From Cytophagales bacterium (GTDB lineage: Bacteria; Bacteroidota; Bacteroidia; Cytophagales; Thermoflexibacteraceae), in the NCBI GenBank assembly GCA_004294445.1, contig REAZ01000017.1:62001-126000 (forward strand): a stretch of 64,000 bases of DNA, read 5' to 3'. Made by a program: the position numbers and the translations under genes. The notes beneath the pieces are model-generated. The model worked only from the letters and a program-made list of their open reading frames with translations. It made no database searches and was not told the origin of the DNA. Of the stretch, positions 35,311 through 45,395 are shown one piece after another (position 1 is the stretch's first letter; the number at the start of each line of letters is the position of its first letter).

Positions 35311-36552
35311 CTAATCACTGACTTTGTATTGGTCTAAGTTAGGCTTTACTTTTCGCTCCCGCTTTAGCTCATAATCGTAAATTACCCTTCCTAAATTTGC
35401 TAAAAATGGAAAACCAATGGTATCGTATTCATACTTATCGTCATTAAAAATCTGGTCTTCGTTTACATATATGACCGCCGAAAGCATAAATTCTATTTGA
35501 TTTTTAAAATCTACAATATACGCATTATCAATCAGATAGCCATAAGCCAAGCCAATTTTATTAAATATCCTCACATTTGTATTAGTGATTTTTTTGGTAT
35601 CTGCGTACATCAAAAATTTTACAAAATTGTCCGTGATGGTAGTGTCGCTCTTGTAGTTAGGAAAGTCGCTCTCTTTTGGTAAGATACACATAGATTTGTA
35701 AAGCAATTTATAATCGTCGGGGGTGAGGTTAAATCGCTGTTTTTCTGGTACAAAATCGGGAAAAATTACTGCTTTTAATATTTGGTGCAGATTGTCCAAA
35801 GAAATATAATTTTTATCTGAAAAATTCATTGGTTTGTTCACTAATTTTTCTTGTTGATAAAACCCCTTGCCTTTAAGTTCGTTTTTTAACTTAAAAGTAT
35901 AGGTTTTATCACTATAGGCAAGTGGCTGATGGTAAACTACCTTTTTGTCTTCATAAAAAGTAATTGGATTAGTGTATTTGGCTCGCTCCCCTGCATCGCC
36001 GACCGAAAGGCGGTGAATTAGCCGCAAGTCATTGTAGCCCTTCTTGTATAATTGCTCATTGAGGTATTTTTGTCCTACAAATTCATACAAGCGATTATAC
36101 GCATCATTATCACTTACAATCAGCAACTTCTTGATATAGTGGGCTATAGATGGATTAAAGTCTGCGGCAGAAGAGTCGTAAAGTACGCGAGTTTGCTGCG
36201 TATATCCGCTATCAGTTTGCATCCGAGAATACTTATTCAAGCCTTCTATGTTTAGTTCGTTTAGCTTTTCCAAAGCAAGCAATGCGGTAGGAAATTTGAC
36301 GGTGCTTGCGGGATAGAAGTATTGATTTTTGTCGGCTCGGTAGGTATATTCACTGAATATAGGTTCGTTTTTTTCATTTCTATCTATTTGGGTATAAATA
36401 ATTTGTACTTCGAACTTGGCAGGTTTTGCCATGACAGTACCAAACAAGTCTTTTCTGCTTTTGAGCAATTTTTCTATCAGTTTGTTTTCTTGGCTATGTG
36501 CGCAACTTGCGAAGGAAAACAAGAATAACAGCCATATAGCGTGCTTTTTCAT
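35311..36552 (-). CDS. Class A beta-lactamase-like serine hydrolase lipoprotein
   Basis: 413 residues, lipobox FASC (acylated Cys 17). The penicillin-binding fold is shown by S83-T-V-K86 (SxxK), S147-D-N149 (SDN) and NKIGLAYG as the third motif, which reads KIG where class A enzymes have K(T/S)G. The sequence is longer than class A beta-lactamases (about 290), with large inserts. It may be a peptidoglycan or other acyl hydrolase and not a resistance enzyme. It lies 54 bp downstream of the CHAT-NTPase gene on the same strand, so it could be cotranscribed. Confidence 0.75.
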   Translation of the reverse strand: MKKHAIWLLFLFSFASCAHSQENKLIEKLLKSRKDLFGTVMAKPAKFEVQIIYTQIDRNEKNEPIFSEYTYRADKNQYFYPASTVKFPTALLALEKLNELNIEGLNKYSRMQTDSGYTQQTRVLYDSSAADFNPSIAHYIKKLLIVSDNDAYNRLYEFVGQKYLNEQLYKKGYNDLRLIHRLSVGDAGERAKYTNPITFYEDKKVVYHQPLAYSDKTYTFKLKNELKGKGFYQQEKLVNKPMNFSDKNYISLDNLHQILKAVIFPDFVPEKQRFNLTPDDYKLLYKSMCILPKESDFPNYKSDTTITDNFVKFLMYADTKKITNTNVRIFNKIGLAYGYLIDNAYIVDFKNQIEFMLSAVIYVNEDQIFNDDKYEYDTIGFPFLANLGRVIYDYELKRERKVKPNLDQYKVSD

Positions 36553-36606
36553 TTGTTCTATTTTATATCTTTTTTTGTAACTAATTGATTTTAAGAATGA
36601 TTTTGC

Positions 36607-39600
36607 TTACTGACAAGTCGTACATTTGCAATCACTACTCCTAATAATTTCGTTGCCCTCTCTGCTATAAAAATCTTTCCATTCTTTAGGTTCTTCTTTC
36701 TGCTGTTTTATTTTTTTGCAAATCTTATCATAAAAGATTTGGGGATTGGTTGGGCAGATGTGAATTTCATTTTCATCACTAAAAAACAGATAATCTCCTT
36801 TGTTGTCGAACTGTATTGCCAATATTTTGCTTTCGTGCTTTATTTCCAAAATTGGCTGTACCGAAAACATATTTTCTAATCTCACATTAGGTGTTTCCCA
36901 TAGCAAGAATGAGCCGTCCCAACCTCCTGTTGCCAAGTATTTGCCGTCTTTGCTTAGTGTCAATGTTCTGACAATCCCTTTGTGTTTTTTATCGCTAAAT
37001 GTTTTGGGTACAAAATTATTTTTGAGTAAATTTTCCATCTTAATATCGGCAACAACGATTATTCTGCCACTCACATCTCCCGCCATAATGCAATCTTTGG
37101 TAGGCATATAAACGAGGGAATAAATTGCTTTATTTGCCTGCTGATATAAAATTTTGGGTATTGCCGTAGCCTCGCTTGTGTTTATGGCTTGGATAGTTCC
37201 TTGCTCGTCAGCAGTTATCAAAAAGCTATTTTTTTCATCTTCTATCAAACAAATCTGCCTAATCGGAGACGAGTGATTTAGCAAAGAAATTGGTTTCTTA
37301 GTTTGGAGGTCATACTTGTAGAGATTTCCTTTGATGGTATAAAAAAGGCAGTTTTTTGTTTCAGAAAAAGTCATAGAAAGAATACTTCCATTCTGCTGGC
37401 TCATTAGCACTTCTCCCATTCCTGCATTTTGCAAGTCCCACATTATTATTTTTCCTTCTGCCGTACTGCAAAAAAGTTTTTTCTCTGTCGCTATAAGGTT
37501 GCGAGGCAGGAGGCGCATCTTGTCCGTATTGAGTTTTTCTACGCCTCTCAACTTTGGTAGCCCGTCAGGATTATCTATCAATAATCCTTTGTTTATGCCA
37601 TTTTCTGTATTGAAAATCAATTCGTTATCTTTGGTAAAAGCCAATGCCCAAGATTCTGTACGTTGCTGCAAAACATCTGAGTTTTCGGCAATGTATGCCT
37701 GTCGGAGCGAAGAAAAAATTTCAGGAGAAATGGTGTTAAAAGATGCTTGCAAATCAAGGCGGTCTTGCAAGACTGACAACAATCGTAAACTTTTTTTGTA
37801 GGCAGGCGTCTCTTTTTGCTCTTCTTTGAACACTGTTTCATATTTTATTTTAATCTCATTTACATTTTTTACAGCATTCTTGATTCCATTTTTTTGCAAA
37901 AGGAACGAAGTAATCGCCATTCTACTTTTGAGGTACAAATTTTCATTTTGGGCAATGGACAAAATAGCCATCTCTTTTGCTTTAGCTGTAAATTCCCCTA
38001 ATTTGGCTTCCACATTTTTCTGCTCCGACTGTCTGCTCGTCAGGCTTGCCTGAAATTCATTTTCTTTGGCAAGGTATGTCTGTGTTTCTGCATTTTCTCG
38101 TTCTTTTTTTGCTGAGGCTGTCGAATCTTGAGCTATTCTTGTTTGCTCTTTGGCTATGTCTGCTTGTCTTTCAGCTTCTGTTGCTGCTTCTAAAGCCCTT
38201 TCTTGCTCTTTTGATGCCCTTTTACTTTCACCTTCTGCCCTAACGCGTTGTATCAAAAACGAATCTCTTGCAGCAACAGCTTGCTTTTCCTTAAAATCGG
38301 CTATTTTTGCCAGACGTTCCGCATCTTCTCTCCTTAGCTCGGCTTTTTCCTTTTCCTGATTGGCATACACGCCAAGCCCTGCAATAACGACTGTTACTAT
38401 AAAAATACTAAAAATCAGTACCCTTCTCAAAAAGACTTTCCTATCTCTCTGCTTCTGACTTGCGGCTATTAGTTCAATTTCTTCGCGTTTCCATGCCCTC
38501 ATTCCCTTCGCCCCTACCTCTACGATACCCAAGTCCATTTCGTCAATGACTACTTTTTTATTGTCCTCAAAATCAACCATTTTACTTTCCAAAATACGTG
38601 CCGCACGCTGCCCCGCCCTGTCGGAGTTTTTGTACTCATTCTGAATCAGAGGGGCGAGTGTATCGTGGGCAAGCCCTGTAATTTCGCTGCTGCGGTCTGT
38701 GAGCAAGTATAAATCTTTGCATACCAGTATCAAATCAAGCACTTCGCTCCTGCTACCATAGCGACTCCCTATTTCTGCTATGTCGTGTGTGTCTGCCGTT
38801 CCTAATTCCGTTGTATGAAAATTGAGTAAGTCCAATGCCAAGCCCGTTTGCTCTATTTCAGGATTCCATGCTCGCAATTTTCCCATCTGCTGGTAAAAAA
38901 AATCGCCAAGCAGTACGCCCTCTTTCCTTAGTTCTTGATATTTGTCCACTGAAAAGACCTTATAATCGTCTTTGGCTATCATGTTCCACATTTTGGTCAG
39001 CAATATCTGAAGTACGGGTGCGATGGACGAATCTTTGTCCTCAAGCATATCATCAGCTATTATTTCGGGGAGTTTTTCCTGAATTTCTAATTGGTATTTT
39101 TTTTTCAACTTCTCCGTACGCACCAATCCCGTAACTACGTCTGCGATGTCTTTGCGGTCTAAATGCGTAAGAAAAATATTTTCTTTTGGTATGGCATGAA
39201 TTTTCAACAATTCTTCTATTTCGGGGTGATATTCTTTGCGGTAGCTCAAAATAATTTTCCCCTGTGGGCGGTTTTGAGGATTCTTAAAAATCATATCCAA
39301 ATCGTCCAAAAACATTTCTAACTCCTCTGGAAGTGCAAAATTGGCTTGTGTAAAAACTTCCTCTACTTGGTCTAAGATAATAATGACAGGCTTTTTAAGT
39401 TTTTTTTCTTTCGCCTTCCAAAATTTGAGTAAGTCATTTGAGTCATCGTCTTCCTTAGTTATTTCTGCTTGCTGGAATCTTTTTTCAGCAAAAGCACTGC
39501 CGTTAGCCCCTTTTCTATTTACTTGAAGTTCTCTGATGTCTTGGGCTACAGCTTTCGCCTGCTCAAAGCGGTGGCGTTTGGACTCATAGGTAAAAACATT

Positions 39601-40782
39601 TGATTTTTTCTTTTTAAATCGCTGTATTAACCCCAATAGTTCGCCCTGTAGCTCCTCGTCTGCATTGAGGGCAATGCTTTCTAACTGTGAAACTTGCTCT
39701 AAGGCTCTCAAAAAATTAGAATCATGGACAACTTCTTTCTCCGTGTTTATTTGCCTATCCTGATTTTGGCTACTATCTTCTTCTTTCACATATTCTAATG
39801 CCTGCCGCAATGTACCCGACAAGCCCAAATCTCTTATTCTGCGTATGTAGGTAACGTGGTACTCATTTTCTAATCTTGGCATTAAGCCTGCATCTAAGAG
39901 GGAAGATTTCCCCACGCCCGACTGCCCGTAGAGCAAGATGACAGGAGAGGAGTTTTTGGAGGCAATTCTATTGTATAAATCTCTGATATAGTACGACCTA
40001 CCAAAAAATACTTCGGCGTGCCTTCGTTCGTATCTACCCAAAAAAATGAAAGGGTCATCGGGCAAATCGTAAGCGGCACTTATTTCGGGCAAGCCAAACA
40101 AAGGATTTTCTACAGCTTCGGGCAAGTTCCATTCTTTGGTAATTTCTGCTCCCGCTTTTACGTGCATTTCCCAAGGCACGCGGTCTTCGGTTTGCTTTTG
40201 CTCCGTTTTGCGGTAAAGCCCGCGCACATTGTCCCCGCCTTTCTGAATTTTTATGAGGTCAATCGCCTCTACCCATGCCCGTTCCAAAGATGCACCATTG
40301 GCTATCCCGCTATAAAACCTGATAGAGAGGGTAGTAGCAATGTCATCACTAATGGCTTGCGAAGTGCCAATGACAATAGGCACGCCACCCTGCACCAATT
40401 CTAAGGCTTGCTGCTGCGTACTGCACCCGTTAAAAAAAATAAGTTTTAGCCCTTTTTGCCTTGCCAAAAAAGAAACAAGCCCTGCCCCATGCGCTACGGA
40501 GTGCGAACCGTCCAACTGCTCTAAAAGCAACTGATAGCCGTCAGCATGACCGCCGTAGTGAAAAATAGCAATGCGGTCTTTGTAGCGATTATCTTGAAAA
40601 GTGTCTAAAATATCTTCAATCGTAACATTGGCGCGTTCTATCACTTCACAAAGCCCTGCATCTTCTGCCTCGTACAAAGACTTTCGAATGCCGCTCATTT
40701 CCATAGGCAAATTCCTCAGATAGCGAGCATTATCTACTTTGTCGTTGGCAAAGGCAAGAAATATAATCGGTTTTTCTGGCAT
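36607..40782 (-). CDS. CHAT protease - nSTAND NTPase - TM - WD40 protein
   Basis: 1391 residues in one chain. 1: CHAT (caspase-like) domain (1-205), catalytic His79 in HYGGHADG and Cys120 in FFNGCSTQQ. 2: STAND-type NTPase (about 240-720) with Walker A GQSGVGKS (286-293) and Walker B IILDQVEEVF (468-477). 3: one membrane helix (about 786-806). 4: a long coiled coil of Ala/Glu/Lys-rich repeats (810-930). 5: a WD40-like propeller (about 1050-1370). C-terminal tail SSDCKCTTCQ has three Cys. In related proteins the STAND module oligomerises on ligand binding and triggers the protease, as in metacaspase-like cell-death or antiphage systems. Substrate and trigger are unknown; no separate substrate gene is obvious. 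Confidence 0.88.
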   Translation of the reverse strand: MPEKPIIFLAFANDKVDNARYLRNLPMEMSGIRKSLYEAEDAGLCEVIERANVTIEDILDTFQDNRYKDRIAIFHYGGHADGYQLLLEQLDGSHSVAHGAGLVSFLARQKGLKLIFFNGCSTQQQALELVQGGVPIVIGTSQAISDDIATTLSIRFYSGIANGASLERAWVEAIDLIKIQKGGDNVRGLYRKTEQKQTEDRVPWEMHVKAGAEITKEWNLPEAVENPLFGLPEISAAYDLPDDPFIFLGRYERRHAEVFFGRSYYIRDLYNRIASKNSSPVILLYGQSGVGKSSLLDAGLMPRLENEYHVTYIRRIRDLGLSGTLRQALEYVKEEDSSQNQDRQINTEKEVVHDSNFLRALEQVSQLESIALNADEELQGELLGLIQRFKKKKSNVFTYESKRHRFEQAKAVAQDIRELQVNRKGANGSAFAEKRFQQAEITKEDDDSNDLLKFWKAKEKKLKKPVIIILDQVEEVFTQANFALPEELEMFLDDLDMIFKNPQNRPQGKIILSYRKEYHPEIEELLKIHAIPKENIFLTHLDRKDIADVVTGLVRTEKLKKKYQLEIQEKLPEIIADDMLEDKDSSIAPVLQILLTKMWNMIAKDDYKVFSVDKYQELRKEGVLLGDFFYQQMGKLRAWNPEIEQTGLALDLLNFHTTELGTADTHDIAEIGSRYGSRSEVLDLILVCKDLYLLTDRSSEITGLAHDTLAPLIQNEYKNSDRAGQRAARILESKMVDFEDNKKVVIDEMDLGIVEVGAKGMRAWKREEIELIAASQKQRDRKVFLRRVLIFSIFIVTVVIAGLGVYANQEKEKAELRREDAERLAKIADFKEKQAVAARDSFLIQRVRAEGESKRASKEQERALEAATEAERQADIAKEQTRIAQDSTASAKKERENAETQTYLAKENEFQASLTSRQSEQKNVEAKLGEFTAKAKEMAILSIAQNENLYLKSRMAITSFLLQKNGIKNAVKNVNEIKIKYETVFKEEQKETPAYKKSLRLLSVLQDRLDLQASFNTISPEIFSSLRQAYIAENSDVLQQRTESWALAFTKDNELIFNTENGINKGLLIDNPDGLPKLRGVEKLNTDKMRLLPRNLIATEKKLFCSTAEGKIIMWDLQNAGMGEVLMSQQNGSILSMTFSETKNCLFYTIKGNLYKYDLQTKKPISLLNHSSPIRQICLIEDEKNSFLITADEQGTIQAINTSEATAIPKILYQQANKAIYSLVYMPTKDCIMAGDVSGRIIVVADIKMENLLKNNFVPKTFSDKKHKGIVRTLTLSKDGKYLATGGWDGSFLLWETPNVRLENMFSVQPILEIKHESKILAIQFDNKGDYLFFSDENEIHICPTNPQIFYDKICKKIKQQKEEPKEWKDFYSREGNEIIRSSDCKCTTCQ

Positions 40783-40844
40783 GGGTAAACAAATTGAATC
40801 AATAAGTTGCGAATGTAAAAAAAGATTTGCATTAAAACGAAATC

Positions 40845-42128
40845 TTATCTTTTTTCCATGCTAATATTTTCATCTCCCTGCTGATAATCAACATAGTAAA
40901 TAATAAGGTTCATCATTTCATCTACTGTTCGCCAGCCGTAGCCTACTCCTTTGGGTGGGCGATTGGGGTTTTCGGGATTGCCCGCCGTATTGTCGTAAGT
41001 ACCTTCTACCATGATGACGGAGCCTTTGGGAACGTGCGTCAGTGTCTTAAATTGATAGGTAGTCTGCCAGTTAAAATCCCAATTATCTATTTTGATGAGC
41101 GGAATCATATCGCCATCGGGTGTGATAGCAAATGCCTTGAACGATTTGCCAAGTACGTGGGCATGAGGCTGAATGGAAAGCAAAGACATATCCTTGTCTA
41201 TGGCTCCCGAACTCATATAAAAAGTTGATTTGGTATTTGCAGGCAAAAAAAATGGTTGGTTCGAGATGGCATCTTCTTTTAAAATAAAAGTTTTTACCTC
41301 CCTATTTACCTTTGTTTTGGCAAAGTAAAATCTGACTGTAGATTGGTCAGTTTCTTTCAAAGGTGAGGGAGCATAGTGCATATTTAGAATCAAATCTGCA
41401 TTTTTAGGAAGTTTTTTACCGATGCCTTCAGGAAAAAAAACGGGCAAATTCCCTGGCACCCAGCCGTACATAAACTCGTCTGCCAAAGGGACGGTCTGAA
41501 ACTTATAAACGGCAGGGTCTGCCTCCGAAATTCCATCTATTCCTCTGATTTTGTTGGTACTATCTATCATTACTCTGCTATGATGCACTCGCTGCTTATT
41601 CCCCGCCACAAACTCCACGGCAGAAATATAAGTATCTTTGGGCAGGTTGGTGGGAATGGAAAAAAACCTAAAATCTTCGGAATTATCGGCGGGGAGATTG
41701 TAGGGCTTCGTCATAGTAAGTACCAAGTCGGGCTTGGGCAAAGGCGCACCTATTGGTTCTTTCTTATCTTTTCTTTTCTTCCCTTCTTTCATGCCACTTT
41801 CCACCCAATTTTTAATTTTATTGATGTCTTCTTGGGCTAAAATTCGCTCATTCAGAAAGCTACGAAACTCATGGTCGGCTTTCCAAGGGGGCATATACCG
41901 CGATTGGGTAACTTGGGTTACGAATTTGCCTCGCTTGCTCACGTCCTCGTAGCTGATGAGCGAGAAAGGAGCTACTCCGCCCTGCTGATGACAAGGCGTA
42001 CAGTTCGTATGAATAATCGGGGCTATATCGTCATGGAAAGTAAGTATTTGGGCAAAAACGCCCCTTGCAAATGTGCCTATTTGCAAAAAGAGAAAAACAA
42101 GGAAAACAAATTGATTAATACGTTTCAT
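40845..42128 (-). CDS. Exported cytochrome c / copper-monooxygenase-like protein
   Basis: 427 residues. Signal peptide (1-27), then one c-type haem site NCTPCH (C43, C46, H47), followed by a copper type II ascorbate-dependent monooxygenase-like (PHM fold) part, with His motifs VHHSRV, LNMHYAP and PHAHVLG. In this family the haem domain feeds electrons to copper sites; the substrate is unknown. It lies 16 bp downstream of nuoN in the same direction and 62 bp upstream of the CHAT-NTPase gene. Haem attachment would need the Ccm system, of which CcmE is encoded at 19880. Confidence 0.82.
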   Translation of the reverse strand: MKRINQFVFLVFLFLQIGTFARGVFAQILTFHDDIAPIIHTNCTPCHQQGGVAPFSLISYEDVSKRGKFVTQVTQSRYMPPWKADHEFRSFLNERILAQEDINKIKNWVESGMKEGKKRKDKKEPIGAPLPKPDLVLTMTKPYNLPADNSEDFRFFSIPTNLPKDTYISAVEFVAGNKQRVHHSRVMIDSTNKIRGIDGISEADPAVYKFQTVPLADEFMYGWVPGNLPVFFPEGIGKKLPKNADLILNMHYAPSPLKETDQSTVRFYFAKTKVNREVKTFILKEDAISNQPFFLPANTKSTFYMSSGAIDKDMSLLSIQPHAHVLGKSFKAFAITPDGDMIPLIKIDNWDFNWQTTYQFKTLTHVPKGSVIMVEGTYDNTAGNPENPNRPPKGVGYGWRTVDEMMNLIIYYVDYQQGDENISMEKR

Positions 42129-42144
42129 AGGTTATAACTCATTT

Positions 42145-43584
42145 TTAAAATGTAGTGAGCGTTCCCAGCAGCAATGAAGGAATGAAAAACAGCCCTATCA
42201 AAGCAAAAGCAAGCAAAAATAAAACTGCTTTTTGAAAAATAGTAAGTTGAAAATTAAGGTTTTCATTTTTTTGTTTAAAAAACAAATAATAAGGAATTTT
42301 CAGGTAAAAATACAAAGAAATAGCCGTAGAAAGCAAACCAACAAGCAATAAAACCAACATAAAAGGATTTTCCTTTATTTGCCATAACTGCGTAAAAATA
42401 AGCAATTTGGCAGTAAATCCCGCCGTAATTGGTAGCCCTACCAAAGAAAACATACTGATGGAAAGAGCCACACCAAAAACAAGTTGCTGATTACCTAATC
42501 CATTGAAAACAAGCAAGCTATCATTTCCTTTCTTATTTTCTATCAAAGCGAAAGCAAAAAAGGCAAGAAGATTTGCTACAGAATAGACTACCAAATAAAA
42601 TAGTGTAATTTTTGTGCCATTTTCATCGAGAGTAAGCAAACCTACCAAGACAAAACCCGCCTGAGCTATGCCCGAATATGCCAACAGTCGCTTGAAAGAG
42701 GTCTGCCAAAGAGCTGCAAAATTCCCGATAAGCATCGATACAATCGCTATGATTATCAGGCTATTCGCTATGTAAATATTATTCCCCAATGCCAAAGTAA
42801 AACGAATCAGCACTGCAAAACCTGCTACTTTGCTCGCCGTAGAAAAAAAAGCTACTACTGAAGTAGGTGCGCCCTCATAGACATCGGGAGTCCAGATGTG
42901 AAAGGGGGAAGCTGAAATCTTGAAAAGAAATCCTGCAATAGACATGACAAAGGCAACCAAAAACGCAAAAGCAGGAATAGTATGGCTTACTTTTGCTATA
43001 TTTTCCAAAAGCAAACTCCCTGAAAATCCGTACAATAGCGACATTCCGTATAGCATAATGGCACTCGAAAAAATCCCAAACACGACATATTTCAAACTCA
43101 CTTCTACTCCTTTGCGGTCAAAATAAAACACCGCCAAAATATAACTCCCGATAGACACAATTTCTAAAGATAAGTAAATAAGCAAGAGATGAGTTGCCAT
43201 AGCTAATAGATTCATTCCAAGCAAGATAGCAACAAATATAGCATAAAACTCCCCCGTAGTCTGCCCCATTTTTTTATCTTTTTCAGACACACGCACTATT
43301 AGCAAAACCACAATACCAGCGATAGCAAAAATGTATTTGAAAACCTTTGCCAAAGCATCTGCGGAAAGCATACCTATAAACAAATTGTTTTGAAGTGGGG
43401 AAAAATAAATGATACCAAGTTGCACAAATAAGCCAATTAAAAGTACATTGTATAAATTTGGCTTTTTGGCAAATAAATCTATGATAATCAAGATAATAAA
43501 AAGAGCAACCAACCAAATCTCTGGCAGGATAAAAGCAATGCTATCAATGAGTTGATGGAGTTTGATGTTTAAATTTTCCAACAT
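42145..43584 (-). CDS. nuoN: NADH-quinone oxidoreductase subunit N
   Basis: 479 residues with about 14 membrane helices and the proton-antiporter (Proton_antipo_M) core, including conserved Lys and Glu in helices (for example LSLEIVSIGSYI, GFLFKISASPFHIWTPDVYEG, NFAALWQTSFKRLLAYSGIAQAG split across neighbouring helices). NuoN is one of the proton-pumping subunits of complex I. Here it stands without nuoL or nuoM; its upstream neighbour tsaE is divergent. The rest of nuo must be elsewhere. The downstream cytochrome/copper gene begins 16 bp after it. Confidence 0.93.
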   Translation of the reverse strand: MLENLNIKLHQLIDSIAFILPEIWLVALFIILIIIDLFAKKPNLYNVLLIGLFVQLGIIYFSPLQNNLFIGMLSADALAKVFKYIFAIAGIVVLLIVRVSEKDKKMGQTTGEFYAIFVAILLGMNLLAMATHLLLIYLSLEIVSIGSYILAVFYFDRKGVEVSLKYVVFGIFSSAIMLYGMSLLYGFSGSLLLENIAKVSHTIPAFAFLVAFVMSIAGFLFKISASPFHIWTPDVYEGAPTSVVAFFSTASKVAGFAVLIRFTLALGNNIYIANSLIIIAIVSMLIGNFAALWQTSFKRLLAYSGIAQAGFVLVGLLTLDENGTKITLFYLVVYSVANLLAFFAFALIENKKGNDSLLVFNGLGNQQLVFGVALSISMFSLVGLPITAGFTAKLLIFTQLWQIKENPFMLVLLLVGLLSTAISLYFYLKIPYYLFFKQKNENLNFQLTIFQKAVLFLLAFALIGLFFIPSLLLGTLTTF

Positions 43585-43689
43585 ATTTACAGATTATGCC
43601 CAAAAGTAGCAAACTTTCAAAAAGTTTGCTACTTTTATAGTCATTTTCCCTTATATTCGCAGTAAAAACAAAATTCATTTTTCGAAAAC

Positions 43690-44118
43690 GTGGAACTTTT
43701 TTGCAGAGATTTGAGCGAACTTTCATCAATAGCATTAAAAATTACCTCATTTATTAATGCAAATAAGGCTGTTGTTTGCCTATTTAATGGGCAGATGGGT
43801 GCAGGAAAAACTACACTCATCAAGGCTGTATGTGCTGTTTTGGGAGTCATAGATAATGTAAGTAGTCCGACATTTTCTATCGTAAATGAGTATCTTACGA
43901 GCAAAGGGGCGAGTATTTATCACTTTGATTTCTACAGAATTAAAAGTGAAAAAGAAGCATATAATATTGGTGTTGAGGAGTATTTCGAAAGCGGAAACTT
44001 GTGCTTTTTGGAGTGGGCAAGTCAAATACCATCACTTTTACCCACAAACCATATAGAAATAAATATTAGCGTATTGACTGATAATCAGAGAGTAATAAAG
44101 CTAACTAACCATGAGTAA
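43690..44118 (+). CDS. tsaE: tRNA threonylcarbamoyladenosine biosynthesis ATPase TsaE
   Basis: 142 residues with the P-loop GQMGAGKTT (34-42) and the family segments VSSPTFSIVNEY, HFDFYRI and FLEWAS. TsaE supports the TsaBD complex in making the t6A base next to anticodons of ANN-decoding tRNAs. The start is GTG 43690; no ATG precedes it in frame. Its end overlaps the ald start by 8 bases, so the two are probably translated together. Confidence 0.93.
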   Translation: MELFCRDLSELSSIALKITSFINANKAVVCLFNGQMGAGKTTLIKAVCAVLGVIDNVSSPTFSIVNEYLTSKGASIYHFDFYRIKSEKEAYNIGVEEYFESGNLCFLEWASQIPSLLPTNHIEINISVLTDNQRVIKLTNHE

Positions 44119-45337
44119 ATTGAAGTCTGACGTAAAAAAAATTGTAGAAACGCATAGTTTGTACTATCCACAAGAGGAACTGCTGGAGGTAGTGAAAGAT
44201 AGAAAGCAGCTCGTTATTGGGATTCCCAAGGAATTGTATGAGGAAAACAGGATTGCTTTGCGTCCTGAAAGTGTTGGTATTTTGGCAGCACGCGGGCATG
44301 AAATTTTGGTAGAAGCGGGGGCAGGCTTGCTTTCTCATTATGACGACAAGGAATATAGCGAAGCGGGGGCAAAGATAGTATATTCTCCCGAAGAGGTTTT
44401 TGCTGCCGAACTTGTCCTCAAAGTTGCCCCGCCCTCTCTGGAAGAAATAGCCTACATGAAACCTAAATCTGCCGTTATTTCTGCACTTCATCTGGCAGAA
44501 CTCAAGTCTGATTTTTTGAAAAGTATCAATAAAAAGAAAATTACCGCGATAGGATATGAGTTTTTGGAAGATGAAATTGGCAATCTTCCCTTAGTGCGTG
44601 CTATGAGCGAAATAGCGGGCAATGTAGCCGTATCTATCGGGGCAGAGTACCTCACCGCTTCGCATGGCGGCAAGGGCATTATTTTTGGCGGCATTACGGG
44701 CGTTCCTCCTACCAAAGTGCTGATATTAGGAGCAGGAACAGTCGCAGAGTTTGCCGCAAGAACGGCGATTGGCATGGGAGCAGTAGTAAAAGTTTTTGAT
44801 GATAACCTCAACAAACTAAGGCGATTAAAACATAGCTTGGGCAAAGGCGACCTTTTTACTTCTACCTTAGAACGCACTACGCTTGCGCGTGCTTTGAAAA
44901 CTACCAATGTAGCTATAGGTGCGTTAAGAAGTGCCGAAGGACGCTCTATTACTGTGGTAAGCGAGGAAATGGTCAGAGAGATGCGACCAGGCTCAGTCAT
45001 CATCGATGTAAGTATCGATAACGGAGGCTGTTTCGAAACTTCCGAGCCTACTACGCACCAAAACCCAACCTATAAAAAATATGGTGTGATACATTACTGC
45101 GTGCCTAACGTAGCGTCGAGAGTGCCGCGAACAGCTACCAAAGCCATCAGTAACATCTTGACTCCCTTGCTATTGCACATTGCAGAGCTGGGTGGCATAG
45201 ACGACATGATTTTTGCCAACAAAGGTTTTGCCAAAGGTGTGTATAGCTATTCGGGAGAAATTACCAACGAATATATTAGTAGGAAATTTGGCATGAAGTA
45301 CAAGGAACTATCGCTAATCATAGCAGCAAGAATGTAA
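44111..45337 (+). CDS. ald: Alanine dehydrogenase
   Basis: 408 residues. N-terminal alanine dehydrogenase/PNT domain (about 38-175), then NAD(H)-binding GAGTVAEFAARTAIGMGA (about 206-223). Active-site segments GIPKE, ENRIALRP and SALHLAE are present. It makes or breaks down alanine with NAD. A 35-residue N-terminal extension before the domain is usual in Bacteroidota. Overlaps tsaE by 8 bases. Confidence 0.92.
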   Translation: MSKLKSDVKKIVETHSLYYPQEELLEVVKDRKQLVIGIPKELYEENRIALRPESVGILAARGHEILVEAGAGLLSHYDDKEYSEAGAKIVYSPEEVFAAELVLKVAPPSLEEIAYMKPKSAVISALHLAELKSDFLKSINKKKITAIGYEFLEDEIGNLPLVRAMSEIAGNVAVSIGAEYLTASHGGKGIIFGGITGVPPTKVLILGAGTVAEFAARTAIGMGAVVKVFDDNLNKLRRLKHSLGKGDLFTSTLERTTLARALKTTNVAIGALRSAEGRSITVVSEEMVREMRPGSVIIDVSIDNGGCFETSEPTTHQNPTYKKYGVIHYCVPNVASRVPRTATKAISNILTPLLLHIAELGGIDDMIFANKGFAKGVYSYSGEITNEYISRKFGMKYKELSLIIAARM

Positions 45338-45395
45338 TATTTTAGCTTTTTTTCATGATAAAATTGATGAAATATTACTTTAATAAAATAAAAAA

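Noticed and set aside
31301..40782. A defence island joining the restriction-modification gene and CHAT-NTPase gene
   Set aside because: cysQ and a beta-lactamase-like gene lie between them on the other strand and look unrelated, so an island is not supported.
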